Positions 1 through 10,821 of a stretch of 64,000 nucleotides of DNA are shown in pieces. The first letter of the stretch is position 1; the number at the start of each line of letters is the position of its first letter. This DNA is from Bretschneidera sinensis (lineage: Eukaryota; Streptophyta; Magnoliopsida; Brassicales; Akaniaceae): NCBI GenBank assembly GCA_023935145.1, contig CM043702.1, positions 79,484,320 through 79,548,319 on the forward strand. The letters run 5' to 3'. The notes beneath the pieces are model-generated. The model was not told where the DNA came from. It saw only the letters and a program-made list of their open reading frames with translations, and did no database searches. A program made the position numbers and the translations under genes.

Positions 1-330
1 TCTTCTCTTCCTCTACAAGTATATATGTGACCAAGGAGCACCATGGTAACTTTTGTGTTGGGTGTATGAATTTATGGTACCTTTTCTACTGCTACTTGTT
101 AAATTAGATGGACATAGTTCATATATCTTGTATTACCATAGAAGTAAACCTCCTCGAATGAAGAATGACTTTTTATAATGGTAATTTTAAGTAGTGAGAT
201 GATGGGATCCATAGGAGAATGTTTTAGTAAAGAATAATACCTCAGTTAATAGAAAAAAATTGTATAGGAGGAGAGCATGCCAATGAAGAGAAGCAAGCTA
301 GTACAATCAAGCAAGAGGGTGTATGGACCT

Positions 331-450
331 TTAGGCTTCTTGGCCCTCTATACTCCAGAAATGAGATCTTAATCTCATTATTGTGAGGTCTTAGGCTTCT
401 TGGCCCTCTCATAATCCATAAATGAGATCCTAAACTCATCATAGTGTGGG
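331..450. repeat. Two-copy 60 bp tandem repeat
   Basis: Two adjacent copies (331-390 and 391-450) each start TTAGGCTTCTTGGCCCTCT and each contain a near-palindrome of the form ATGAGATC...CTCAT. The copies differ by a few substitutions and a one-base offset. No gene is associated with it. Confidence 0.8.
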
Positions 451-890
451 AAGTCTCTAGATTGTATTTCCTTGATTGTAGAGTTCCTTAGTTATAGATG
501 TTAACTGTATAATCTTTTTCAACATTCTTATTAGCCCTCTTCTGCAATGGTTACATGTATGGTGTGGAAATTACTGGTTGACTGAAACTTAAATCTGGAA
601 AGCATACTGAGCAAATAACATGTTATTTATTGTTTTGAGTTTTTTATTTAGTTATTATTTACAGTTCTATACTAGCCTTTTCTTGCAAGTGAATTTGATC
701 AATAACATCATTAAAACCCAAGTGAGAAGGTATTTCTAAAGTTACTTTTCTGATTTATGTCTAGTGGTAAATATACTTCATATAAAAATTAAAGTTGTGA
801 TAATTGGTTTTAGTGATTTTTACTATATTTGAATTATGTAAAACGTTTCGCAAATGTCTGTGAGTCATATCATTGATCTCATCTACCCTA

Positions 891-951
<61 letters not shown>
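891..951. repeat. Compound CT/TA microsatellite
   Basis: Ten TC units (891-910) run directly into about twenty TA units (911-951). Open frames across it on both strands encode only LSLS or YIYI repeats and are artefacts. Confidence 0.95.
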
Positions 952-958
<7 letters not shown>

Positions 959-1006
959 CATACATCTCCCTCTCTCACTGTGTAGGGGCTACTGTACTAT
1001 GCACCT

Positions 1007-1189
1007 GTCATGCGAACGTCACAAGTGTGGTCCTTTAATTGGTAAATTTTGTATTATAAGACATTCTCTTTAAAACTAGTTTGATATCGCAGTGTTATCT
1101 TATTTATAAAATTTATGTTTTCAATGTATAGATTCTCAAGAGAGGGTGAGAAAGCAAACACACGTCATGCGAACATCACAAGTGTGGTC
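1007..1189. repeat. 26 bp motif duplicated 157 bp apart
   Basis: GTCATGCGAACRTCACAAGT followed by GTGGTC occurs at 1007-1032 and again at 1164-1189 with one mismatch. The second copy sits just inside the first recognisable transposase-related exon, so the first may be a duplicated exon edge. Confidence 0.7.
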
Positions 1190-3283
1190 TTTGGAACGTG
1201 GGGAGAAAATTGTGGTCCACTTCAACGCACTTAATCAACCTATGAAAAAGGGTGGACAAATATTAAGTAGCTGGTTGGGTAAAGTTGCAAAGAGAGTGAA
1301 TCTTTGTCCACTTGGTTACACGGATTGAAATAAGTTGCCTTCCAACTACAAAAAAGACCTTGTTTTATTGATTCGGATAATTAACAATAACTAATTTAGG
1401 GTTTTTCTTCCTTTTTTGTGGTGTTGTACGTACATATACTCCTTAAGACCAAAAATACTTATTTATACTATTTCTTTTCTTTGTTGTAGAGGAAGTTTCA
1501 TTATCTTATGATTGAGATGATATACAAAATATTAGTGAGGTTGATCGGTAAAAAATTGATGGACTACAAGTATGTGCTTAAAAGAGACCACGTGAGGAAC
1601 AAAACAAAGCAACAAGTTTTGAGCAATAAAGTTCCAAAAGGAGTATATCAAGACCAATGGAAACAACTTGTGAACTACTGGCTTTCTGAGCAGAGTGAGG
1701 TTGTTTATTCTTAATTATGTTCATTAGGATTCTTATTGTTTCTATTTTATTTTATTGATTGATTAGCCAAATCATTTTACGGTTATTGTAGAAATATTGT
1801 ACGATAGGGAAAGTAGCATGTGAAAAATAATAATATCCTCACACATCTGGATGAAAGAGTTTTGCTAGAAAAAAGTGATGAATATGTGAGTTTATTTACT
1901 TTATTCATCCAATTTTTAATTTGAGATGTAGTGTATTGAGTCATTGTTTGAACCGAATGATAGGAGATGAAACTGAGGCAGGGCGCGTAAAGTTTTTTAC
2001 TGAAACCCATAAACGCAAGGGTGGAACTTTTATTGATGAAGCATGAAGACAATTTGTTGTAAGTTCAAAAAAACTAGTTCTCAAATACTTGACTAGATGT
2101 TACCCTCTAATATGATAATTACAATTTATTTAAAATGTGAATTAAGAACAAACTAAATGGAGTAGTAATATCACAGGGCTGCTGCAGTAGCCCTTGCATA
2201 GGATCAACATGCCTTGTGCAGGTGTAGGAGCTGGTGCACCAGCCTTTGCACAGGTGCACCGGTCCCTACACATGGGATGCTGCACCAGCCTCTGCACATT
2301 ATAATGCTCCAAAAAAAAGCCATGTGTAGTGTATAAGTATAATTAACAATAGCTTTGGTTAAGGCGACTCTAAAATAAGGATACAATCCTATGTGACATC
2401 AAAATAAACATCATCCCCACCTGCCAATGACATCTAGTGTCCAAGTGCCTTGACTTCTTCAACAAAATGGTAGACCCAGGATAATTAGCTTGTCTTTCAC
2501 TGACTTAAAAACAAATGAGATAACTTTAAATTTGAAAAAGGAATAAAATGGGCTGTTAAAAATGGTGAGTTTATTTATTTTTTGAACTATAATCTCTTAG
2601 AGGATGGACTTTTGAGAAGGAAAATAATATTTTTAACATTCTACTTCATACTTTGACTCTATTCCTGATGATGTATCAAAGCTATTCTAATTATCTATAT
2701 GGCTGGTTGTGGCTACTTTGTTTGGATTGTATTTATGTTCTTTTTTTGCAGGAGGTTTTATGGAAAAAGAGGGGAAACTTTGCCCATTTTTCTATAAAAT
2801 CTGATTTCTTAACTTTTGTTCCTTTTTGTTTTATGTAACTTTCACTGCAAATAACTACTCACTTTTTAGGGGAGTTTGTTTATTATCTTTGTTATTTCTT
2901 AATTGTAGGAGACTATTGAGGCTCGTGTGGCTAAACTTGTTGCTGTTTCAGGATCTTTTGATGCTAGTAACAATTTACAAATACAAAATGAAGTCTTCAT
3001 GGAACTTATGGGTGAAAAGACTTCTGGATGTGTACGAGGTCAAGGGTTTAGAGTTAATACCACCGGTGTGTTTGGATTTTCTGCTCAAATTAGGATTGAT
3101 GTGGGATACAATGGAGCTTATGCTGAAGAGATACATAATATGAAAGCACAAATATAAGAAATCAATAAAAAGCATGAGCATCAGATTCAGGAAATAATGA
3201 TGAAACACGATGATCAAATGACCAATATGCAGTCCCAAATTGATGAGCTCAAGTCTTTCCTACAAGGGTTGGTTAATGGATGA
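1146..3283 (+). pseudogene. Transposase_24-family (CACTA-associated) protein gene, broken
   Basis: Exon-like blocks in order: 1146-1370, with a segment reading KIVVHFNALNQP and GYTD followed by a TGA where the family usually has Trp; about 1490-1700, reading GKKLMDYKYVLKRDH and YQDQWKQLVNYW; about 1795-1885, with a decayed YPHTSG-KSFARKK; about 1960-2060, reading FFTETHKRKGGTFIDEA then a stop; and about 2909-3283, reading VFMELMGEKTSGCVRGQGF and a charged C-terminal helix ending at TGA 3281-3283. The spacers have GT/AG-like borders (for example GTGAG near 1885 and TGTAG near 2907). The family is known from the second, non-catalytic ORF of plant CACTA elements. In-frame stops in several exons make it a pseudogene. 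Exact splice sites are inferred. Confidence 0.8.
2165..2300. repeat. GC-rich repeated TGCACCAGCC motifs with a 14 bp palindrome
   Basis: Inside a CACTA intron-like spacer, phrases of the type TGCACCAGCCTYTGCACA recur, and 2230-2243 is the perfect palindrome GCTGGTGCACCAGC. The block is much richer in G+C than its surroundings. Confidence 0.6.
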
Positions 3284-3462
3284 TCTCATATTTGATTTCA
3301 GGTTTAATGATACTTAAATGATTTATTGAGACTTCATTCAATTACTTAGTTGTGTATGAATTTACATGGTTAAATATGGATGTTTTTTGTGTTATGAAAT
3401 GACTTAGGAATTGATATTTGAATTTATATGGTTTTGATGATATATATATTGAAGAATAGGGG

Positions 3463-3466
<4 letters not shown>

Positions 3467-3522
<56 letters not shown>
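3467..3522. repeat. TA microsatellite
   Basis: About 27 uninterrupted AT units between the transposase-like pseudogene and the CACTA subterminal repeats. Open frames through it are artefacts. Confidence 0.95.
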
Positions 3523-3525
<3 letters not shown>

Positions 3526-3572
3526 GTGTTGATATTAAACCCAAAATAATGCAAAAACATAAGCCAAGTATA

Positions 3573-3838
3573 TTCTGGCGCTTTAAAGTGCCACAAATTT
3601 CTCGTATTGTGGCGCATAACTTTAATATGCCACAAAATTATTTACATATTTTGGTGCTTTATATGCGTAAGACGATCGGTATATTGTGGCGCTTCTTAGT
3701 GCCAGGAAGCACATTGCGGCGCTTCTGCTAAGCGTTAGCTCTGGCGTTGCGACACCACATATACCAACGCTTTATGTAGCTCTTGGTTAAAGCATCAATA
3801 TCACATATTTTGGAACTTTAGAGCGCCGATGGGTGCAA
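3573..3838 (+). repeat. CACTA subterminal repeats
   Basis: Several copies of GTGGCGC or GGCGCTT in one orientation and GTGCCAC, ATGCCAC or GCGCC in the other are packed into about 260 bp, for example GGCGCTTTAAAGTGCCAC near 3578. Such short inverted motifs beside the terminus are the usual transposase-binding zone of CACTA elements. Confidence 0.75.
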
Positions 3839-3839
3839 G

Positions 3840-3852
3840 TTATCTTGTAGTG
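3840..3852 (+). other. CACTA right terminal inverted repeat
   Basis: TTATCTTGTAGTG; its complement starts CACTACAAGA, the plant CACTA terminal consensus. The next three bases, TGG, would be the target-site duplication, but the left copy lies outside the recognisable element. Confidence 0.8.
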
Positions 3853-3855
3853 TGG

Positions 3856-4831
3856 CAACTACACAAGGTCTTTGGTGGATAATAACATCAAAGAGTCACC
3901 ACTTGGTTTTTATGGATAAGAAACCTATAACCACTAGTTAATTGAGAGTCGAGATTAATGGGTCCATAGATTGGCTCGCGGTGAGAAGGTCGCAAGCTAG
4001 CACCCCATAATGCCTAGACCTCGAGGGGCCTAGTCCTTACTCTTGCATTTCAAATGGATTATTTTTATGGTTACTAATTTTTAACCAATTGTTTTTCTTA
4101 GTTTTAGTGATCAATCAAGCACTCAATGAATATTAATTGAAAATAAGAGTTTTGCTGAAAACTCAAATCCGTCAGACCCATAGCAGGGGAGTCGGACGAC
4201 ACCTCGCTAGGGTCGGCCAACTCTAGACCATGACTGATTGGGTCCTATCTTGATGCGGTTGGTTAATATGACTCCACTCTTATTGTTTCATGCAATTTTT
4301 TCATTTTATTTTCTATTATTTGCAGTTCTAATCTAACATGTTTTATTGTTCTAAGATTAATTTTTTTTGTTTTAATTGTTTCCTTTCATTTAATGGTATT
4401 GTACTTTAATTTCCATAAATACTTATTACTTCTTATTTTTCTATAATCGACGTTTTACTAATTTGTATGATATAAATTGTTATTGCATCTGATCGTATGT
4501 TAGTGAGTAGAAATAATAGTCTTTTTTAATTATTAAATATTTTCCTAAGAACACGAGGGCTAGGTTTCGACCTAAACGAGAGTAGAAGCTTTGATTCCTT
4601 CTTCTCTCGTACCCCAATATGTTGCTATGAATTTGTCGCACACCAATGATAAGGGATTCCCCCCCTTAAGGTTAAGTGGTGACTCTAGTTTACTCGTCAT
4701 CTCTGCTTTGCGCTCAAATGACATGTGTCCATTTGAATAATGTCCCTCGATAAGGCCTAACACCATAAACAATGACTCAATTAATAGTCTAACACTTAAA
4801 AGCGCACCTATCATGAGATCCTCTTTAGTAC
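3856..4831. repeat. Direct repeat copy A (~1 kb)
   Basis: Aligns along its length with 5493-6496. Shared landmarks are CAACTACAYAAGGTC at the left, CCTAGACCTC in the middle, GTCAGACCCATAGCAGGGGA, and a right end shortly after a TAGTCTAA-type motif. No coding potential is visible. Homology to copy B starts within a few bases of the CACTA terminus, so the CACTA element probably interrupts the left side of this copy. It could be a dispersed LTR or part of a larger unclassified repeat. Confidence 0.7.
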
Positions 4832-5492
4832 TCATAAAGGGTTGTGTCAGACCTAGAAGGCATTAATCTTTTCATATGCCAACCCACCTCAATTGATTCC
4901 CTCGCTTATTCATCCTTTCTGGAAGGGAATAACCTTGCGTATTAAGCTCGGAGTTGTGAGGTATTGGTGGAAAAGTGTAGTACCTACAATAGGTAATCAT
5001 GCTTTGATACTACTTAAATGTGGTTCCAATCATGGAAGTTATAATTGGGCATGATCACTTATGCATGGAGGTATGCGAGTGTACAATTGATAATTCGACT
5101 CTCTCAGTAAAGGAGAGAGGATGTTCTGTGTGATCTAATTAAGTTATTTCTTGGCCACAATGGGCTGGAAATTAGAAAGGGGATTCTAATTTCACCATTT
5201 AAGTTATGGACTTGAGATCGAGATACATATTATGAAACAATTAAGGTTTGATAGTAATTTCATACCTTAGGTTTTATCAGGGGCATTAGATGAAGGAAGT
5301 ATTGAATTGCATGATAACTAACAATGAAAAGGTTCATAATGTAGGATATGAGATAGTACCTCGTAGTCATCACTCAAAATTGTGATATGAGAATATCGTA
5401 AGGGAAAAATCGAAGGCACATTCGAAGTGATAATCTGAAGGAACATAGCTTCTCTTGAATGAATTATCGAAAAGGATTCCAAGAGACATACC
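4832..5492. other. Spacer between the two ~1 kb direct repeats
   Basis: Non-coding. If copies A and B were LTRs this would be the interior of a small non-autonomous element, but I see neither a primer-binding site after copy A nor a purine tract before copy B, so this is left unclassified. Confidence 0.45.
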
Positions 5493-6496
5493 AACTACAT
5501 AAGGTCATTAGCGGATAATCACATCGAGCAGTTGCCTCTTGGTTTTTAAGGACTAAAAAACCTATAGCCACTGGTCAAACAAAGGTCAAGATTCATAGAC
5601 CCAAAGATTGGGTATGAGGTGAAAAGTTCGCAAGCGAGCACCCCACAACGCCTAGACCTCTAGGGGTTAGCCCTTACTTTTGCATTTAAAAATGATTCAT
5701 TTTATTTTTACCAATTATTAACCAATTTTTTTTTCTTAATTTTAGTGATGAATCAATCACTCAATGAATATGAACTCAAAATAAGATTTTCATTGAAAAC
5801 TCGAATTTGTCAGACCCATAGCAGGGGAGTCGACGACACCTCACTAGGGCTGACCAACCCTAGACCATGACCGATTAGGTTTTATCTTAACTCGTTCGGC
5901 TTACCTTATTCCACTCTTTTTGATTGTAATTTTGTTTTCATTTTATTTTGGATTATTTGTAGTTCTAAGTCGCTAGCTAAAATGTTTTGTCTATTCTCAA
6001 ATTATTATTTTTTGTTTTAATTGTTTCCTTTCATTTAATTGTATTTTACTTTAATTTCTATGCATACTTAATACTTTTTGTTTTGCTATAATCGATGTTT
6101 TGCTAATTTGTGTGATAAAAACTCTTATTGCATGTAATCGTATGTTAGTGTGCAGAAATAATAGTTTTATTTAATTATTAAATATTTTTCAAAGAAAAGA
6201 AGGCTATGATTCGACCTAGACAAGAGCGGAAACTTTCATTACTTCTTCTCTCATGCACCAATATGTTTCCCTGAATCTATTGCATACTAATGGATAAGAA
6301 ATTTTGGCCCTTTTAAGGTCAAATGGTGACTCCATTTTACTTGTCATCTCTGCTTTGTGCTTAGATAACATGTTCATTTGGAAAATTTCCCTTCATTTGG
6401 AAAATTTCCCTCGGTAAGACCTAATGTCATAAACAGTGACTCAGTTGCTAGTCTAAAACTTAAATGCCCACATATCATAGGAAGCTTATCTAGTAG
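5493..6496. repeat. Direct repeat copy B (~1 kb)
   Basis: Second copy of the 3856-4831 sequence, clearly diverged by many substitutions and short indels, including a local duplication of TTTGGAAAATTTCCCT near 6378-6410. It begins with CAACTACATAAGGTC and loses similarity after about 6496. Confidence 0.7.
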
Positions 6497-6680
6497 TAGA
6501 CTTTACATCTAAATAATCAGTAATCCAATTTGCACCATTATACCTTTCTACCATATTGGGAAAACCTCTATAAAGTAAAGATTATCCCAAAGTTCCTCTA
6601 ATATATTTCAAACTTCTTTACAAAGCAATCCACTACTCTCTACTAGGATTATGAGTATATCTGCTAAGTCTTCCAACTGT
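6497..6680. other. Short unassigned spacer
   Basis: Sequence between direct repeat B and the left LTR of the next element. No gene or repeat was recognised. Confidence 0.4.
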
Positions 6681-7772
6681 TGCAGAGGTCGGTACCTTAA
6701 TTAGAATATTTTAACATTGTAGTTTCACATCAATGCTTTTTTAGTATACTTGTTCAGTTTTGAGTCATAATTAATTTGTAATTGAACTTGTGAACTTAGA
6801 AACAACTAATTAAAATAATATTAAAATATTAAAACATGTCTTAGGGGTAATTTGTAAGAGATGAGTTAAGAGGAGGCCTGGTCGTGCAATTAAGGGACAG
6901 TTTGTGTATAAATAGGATGAGAGAGGGAGAAAAGACCATCATTTGTGTTGGAATTCTCTAGAAGAGTTAAGAGAGAGGAGAGAAAGAGAAGGCAAAAAGA
7001 GAAAAAGAGAAGATGAGAAAAAATAGAGGAAGAGAAAGGAAAAAGATTGAACCTTAGGTAAGACTTCTTCTTCTTCATTTCCTACATATTAAGCATGTCT
7101 ATGAACTAAGATTTTGTGTTTTGGGTTTTGAATTTGAAGAATTTCCTAAGAAAAGTTTGAGAAAAATTGTTGTTTCAAGGAAAATGGGTTTTGTGTTAGG
7201 TTTATTAGTTTGATGTGTTTCAACTTGAAATTTTTCTTTGGGTAGTGTAAAGTTTTTGATTTAAAATCCTTAAGAACTTGTGTTTTGAATTGATTGGAAG
7301 TCCCTTGAAAGATAAGTGAATTTTTTTTAAAAGAAAAATAGTTTTTTTGTTGGAAATTTTTGGATTCTAAACTAGAAAGTCGACTATCCCATGTGCACAG
7401 TCGACTGTGTAGCCTTTCTGGTCAATTGACAATCGGCTATCCAAATGGATAGTTAACTGTGCAAAGCTTCTAGGCAAATCACAGTAGACTACCCAAAATG
7501 GACAGTCAACTGTCTGAGCCCCTGAAACTGTTTTCAACCCTATTTATCTAAAATATCTCATTTGTGCTAAAGTATTTCAATCTTAAACTCCTCCAAACTA
7601 TTAGAAGCTTGATTTCTTGATAAAGAACTTGAAAGGATTTCTTTTGTTTTAAATTATACTAGAACGAACTTAGTAAAAGTTTAAATAAAATGGAAAAAGG
7701 GTTTACGACATAACTCATAGTTTTTATAGTTGCATAAAATTAGTGATGTGATTGGGTGTTAGTTACTTGTTG
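6681..7772 (+). repeat. 5' LTR of the gypsy-like element
   Basis: Aligns with 17120-17874, 23160-23220 and about 23748-24058. It contains a TATA box at 6907-6915, a purine-rich leader at 6965-7045 and four decayed AGTCGACT boxes at 7377-7522. The true right end may lie further on, since the 3' LTR is cut short at about 24058. Confidence 0.8.
6907..6915 (+). promoter_or_regulatory. LTR TATA box
   Basis: TATAAATAG is conserved at the same place in the 3' LTR (17373-17381). It is followed by a purine-rich GAGAGAGG stretch in both copies, consistent with a retroelement core promoter. Confidence 0.6.
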
Positions 7773-9801
7773 TGCATAGAACAGTTGTAGGGAGTCGGCT
7801 GTGTAGAGTTACAGAGGATTTCATTTAGGAGTTGTAACCATTAATGGTTTGGGTTGGGGTGAGATGTCTTAAGATTAAAGTTGAGTTGATTTTGTGCTTG
7901 GAATATTGTTTGGAATGACTTTGTTGTGTTTGTGATTTGATATGGTGATGCTTTCAATGAGAATATTTGATATAAATGCCTTGATGTGATGAAGTGTTTC
8001 ATTTGATATATCTTCCACGTGTGTTTGTGGAAATGTTATGATGTAGCTTAGTTATTGAAAAAGGATATCGAAAAGTGAAAAGAGTAAAGGAAGGTTTTCC
8101 TTTAAATGATGCATTTTACTTGAAGATTGTTTTTGTTTTGATTTTATGATTATTAGTAAATTATGGGTTAATTGCTAGTTAGAGGACCTATAATTATTGT
8201 TGTGACTAATTTCCAAATGTATGAATGAACTATGTAATGTTTGAATTAAGAAGTGGTTATTGTAGAGATTGTAAACTTGAAATAGATAAAGTCTTGAATA
8301 GTGTGTTTGTATATGAGTATGCTTGAGTGAGGAGTATGGGAGAAAAGTAGTTGATTGGATATCGGACTTGGGGTATTTTGAAACTTGGATAGTGACTATC
8401 TATTAGAAATGTGAAGAGGTTCGAGAAGTTGGAGAGTCAAATAGATTCATAGAAATTGTAAATATCTTAATGTCAAGTGGGATTTGATAAGGATGGTTAA
8501 TATTGGTAAGATTGTAGATGGATTAACAAATGTAAAGGGGGATAAGAGGAAATTGTTGGATAAGTGGTTAGTGTAAGGAATAAGCTATAGTAGGGAATAA
8601 TTGAAATAAAATGAGAGAAACATTTTAGAGTGAATCAATGATGGCATTAGGTAAATCAAATGAAACTTTTGTGATGTTTTGGGGCTTTAACAAAGATAAT
8701 AAAGGAAATATGATTTGTCTTAACAAAAGGGTTATGGACACAATTAGAGCTCTCATGTGGTGAATTCGAAGTAGATGATCCTAATAGTGGACCAATTATA
8801 AATTTCAATCGGGAATACTTGGAAAGTTGATTTTGTTATGTGGAAAATAGTAAGGAAAGAGGGTGTAGTAAATTTTGGATTTGATCGTAAATGTTAAGTG
8901 AAGTTCAACGCAACAAGATCATGAATCTTGTTTATAGAATAAGAAATGATTGATTAAATGGTTGATGTTAGTTAAGTGAGCTTAAAAGTTTTTCTTTACT
9001 TGGAGATATAAGTTTGAAGAATGTTAAATTGGATCAAGTGAGAGATGAATGATAATGAACTAAGGTATTTGAAGTGTTTAAAAATATAAAGGTTAGTGGA
9101 TGACTTGTTTTATATATGGTTGGACTATTAGAAAGGATGGGGATTAGAGAAAATATAATATGTATTTTTTTTTGTGGAAGAGTTGTTATTTAATTGGATG
9201 TACCTTTGAGATATGCCATAGGAGATTAAGTGTGTAGTGAGGTAAAAAAGTATTAGAGTAATTATTGTATAAGAGAGATAGATATGGGATGCAAGGCTCA
9301 GAGATAATTGGACAAGGAAAATGGAAGAAAGAAGAAGAAAATCAAGAGGGAATTTGTATCGTAACTTAAGAGTCAATGAGTTTCGGAGTACTTTAGGAAG
9401 GGATAGTGTTGAGAGAAGTGTTTAATAAAGGATATAGTTAGGGAGATTAGAGGTCATTAAACATTGTGTTTTTGTAAGAAAGTTTAATGTCAAGTCAAAG
9501 GAAGCTCTTAAATTAATCAAGGAATTATCAAGAGACATTAAGGAGATGAGAATAGACTTTCATTAAGTGTATCAGGGAAAGTATCAATCGCAACTGATTT
9601 GAGAGCTATTTTTTCAAAGAATTGTTTAGATTTTGCACTAACGATGCTAAGTATTAAGTTTGAAGATTATTAGTTATAGTTTTAGCAAAGAGTGTTAGAT
9701 TTTTGACATATACAGTGTGGCTAGACTTAAGATTTTGCAAGGAAAAGTGTGGAGGTGAGATATTAAATGGTTTTCTAGAAATCTTGATTTCTTAAATAGA
9801 T
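7773..9801 (+). other. C-depleted non-coding interior of the gypsy-like element, left part
   Basis: No gag or pol motif could be read in any frame. Cytosine is very rare on this strand while G is common: hand counts give 2 C and 19 G in 8281-8340, and 2 C and 16 G in 8461-8520. The interior is either a decayed coding region or a large non-coding derivative. Confidence 0.6.
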
Positions 9802-10623
9802 TGTTGAAAATCACCTAAGAATCCCAGGTTGTGATCTTCAAACCCCCAAATCTAGAATGATTTGTACCAAGACAAGAATCAAACCACAAAAGAGAAAACA
9901 CAAGCAATTGTTATCGAGGTTCGGCAAATTTCCTACATCCCCGTGAGCTCCTCCGAGCTCTCTGCACTAAATCAATGGAGTTCTTACAATTACAGCAACA
10001 CCTCCTCAAGAACCATGTGTTCTTGATGAATGAAAGAAGAGAAAAGAAAGAGATAAGAACTAAATTTTTCCCTGGAATTTTCCCCAAGAAAATTCCAATC
10101 ACAAAGCCCTACAACCTTAATCTTGAATACTCTCTCTCACTAGAAACAAATCTGAAGATTTGAGAGCCTTTCTCTCTAAACACCAGCCACTCTTGGAATG
10201 AGACTTCTTCTTGTGTTTCTTCCTTGTTTCTCTCTTCTTGTTATTGCTCCTAGATAACCATTTATATAGAGTAATAACTTCCTTAACCAACTTGAAGTCA
10301 ATCTCAACCCTTAGATCTTGAGAACCAAACAATCATGGCCCTCTAAGTGGTCTAAGTGAACCTGTGCGTTTTATTCAAAACCAACGCACCAGCAGAAGAA
10401 GCTGAAAAATAGGTGTCAGGTGTGCTTCGCGCCATGGCGTAGAATAGGGCAAGCTGTTGAGCACAACAAGGGAAAAAGTCTCCGGCTGCTGGTGGCCATG
10501 GTGCGCACCTAGAGGATGATTTCCTCACATGCTGGTGGCCGCGGCGCACCAATCCTGTGTTGTGGTGCCAAGGCCTGAAGCTGAAAAACTTTAGCCTTTA
10601 ATTCTTAGAAAAAATTCCCAACA
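9802..10623 (-). repeat. 3' LTR of the minus-strand copia
   Basis: 822 bp; on the plus strand it starts TGTTGAAAATCACC and ends TTCCCAACA. It is about 45 bp longer than its partner because a GCTGGTGGCC...GCGCACC phrase is present twice near 10486-10550, which looks like slippage between short direct repeats. Confidence 0.9.
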
Positions 10624-10638
10624 AACTCTACCTTTGTC
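10624..10638 (-). other. Polypurine tract of the minus-strand copia
   Basis: Minus-strand GACAAAGGTAGAGTT directly abuts the 3' LTR. The plus-strand sister element has the nearly identical ACAAAGGTAGAGAT at 22116-22129. Confidence 0.75.
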
Positions 10639-10821
10639 TAAGCAATTAAACCAAAACTAATTGTGCAGAGAACTCAGGATCCAAACTCAACATGAGCCAC
10701 CACTTCATCCGATTCCAATTCTAAGAAGTTCAAGGCAATGATTGAACTTGCTTAGAGTTAGAACTTTAGTGCCTAAATCTGTAGGATTTTCTTCTGTTTC
10801 CACGTTGTTCATATGAATGCT

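Larger units (their letters stand above)
1..1140. other. Non-coding AT-rich stretch left of recognisable CACTA exons
   Basis: No convincing coding segment is visible; short open frames here run through microsatellite or low-complexity DNA. It may be the upstream intron or interior of the CACTA element whose 3' end lies at 3852, but no 5' CACTA terminus is seen, so that is inference only. It holds a 60 bp tandem repeat, a CT/TA microsatellite and one copy of a 26 bp duplicated motif, listed separately. Confidence 0.5.
1146..3852 (+). mobile_element. CACTA (En/Spm-type) DNA transposon, 3' portion
   Basis: Three independent features agree. A broken gene related to the plant Transposase_24 family occupies 1146-3283. 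A subterminal region rich in inverted GGCGC/GTGCC motifs follows at 3573-3838. The right end is TTATCTTGTAGTG at 3840-3852, whose complement CACTACAAGATAA is the typical CACTA terminus. The left end was not found, so the element may continue to the left of the window. The right-hand neighbour, a ~1 kb direct repeat, starts within a few bases of the terminus, as expected for insertion into that repeat. Confidence 0.85.

Noticed and set aside
242..442. 66-codon minus-strand frame
   Set aside because: It is the reading of the 60 bp tandem repeat; the repeated LGSHLW/RGPRSL text is not protein-like.
761..1073. Open frames on both strands across the CT/TA tract
   Set aside because: They encode only LSLS, YIYI or RERE repeats from a microsatellite.
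3342..3635. 97-codon minus-strand frame
   Set aside because: It consists largely of YIYI from the TA tract.
6890..7078. Hydrophobic minus-strand frame
   Set aside because: It is antisense to the purine-rich LTR leader, which gives Ser/Leu/Phe-rich text by composition.
9128..9376. 82-codon minus-strand frame with membrane-like text
   Set aside because: It lies in the C-poor gypsy interior, where the minus strand is rich in Leu, Ser and Thr codons by composition; no upstream signals or family match.
9911..10332. Short frames in the left copia LTR
   Set aside because: They repeat at 14772-15083 in the other LTR and are LTR sequence, not genes.
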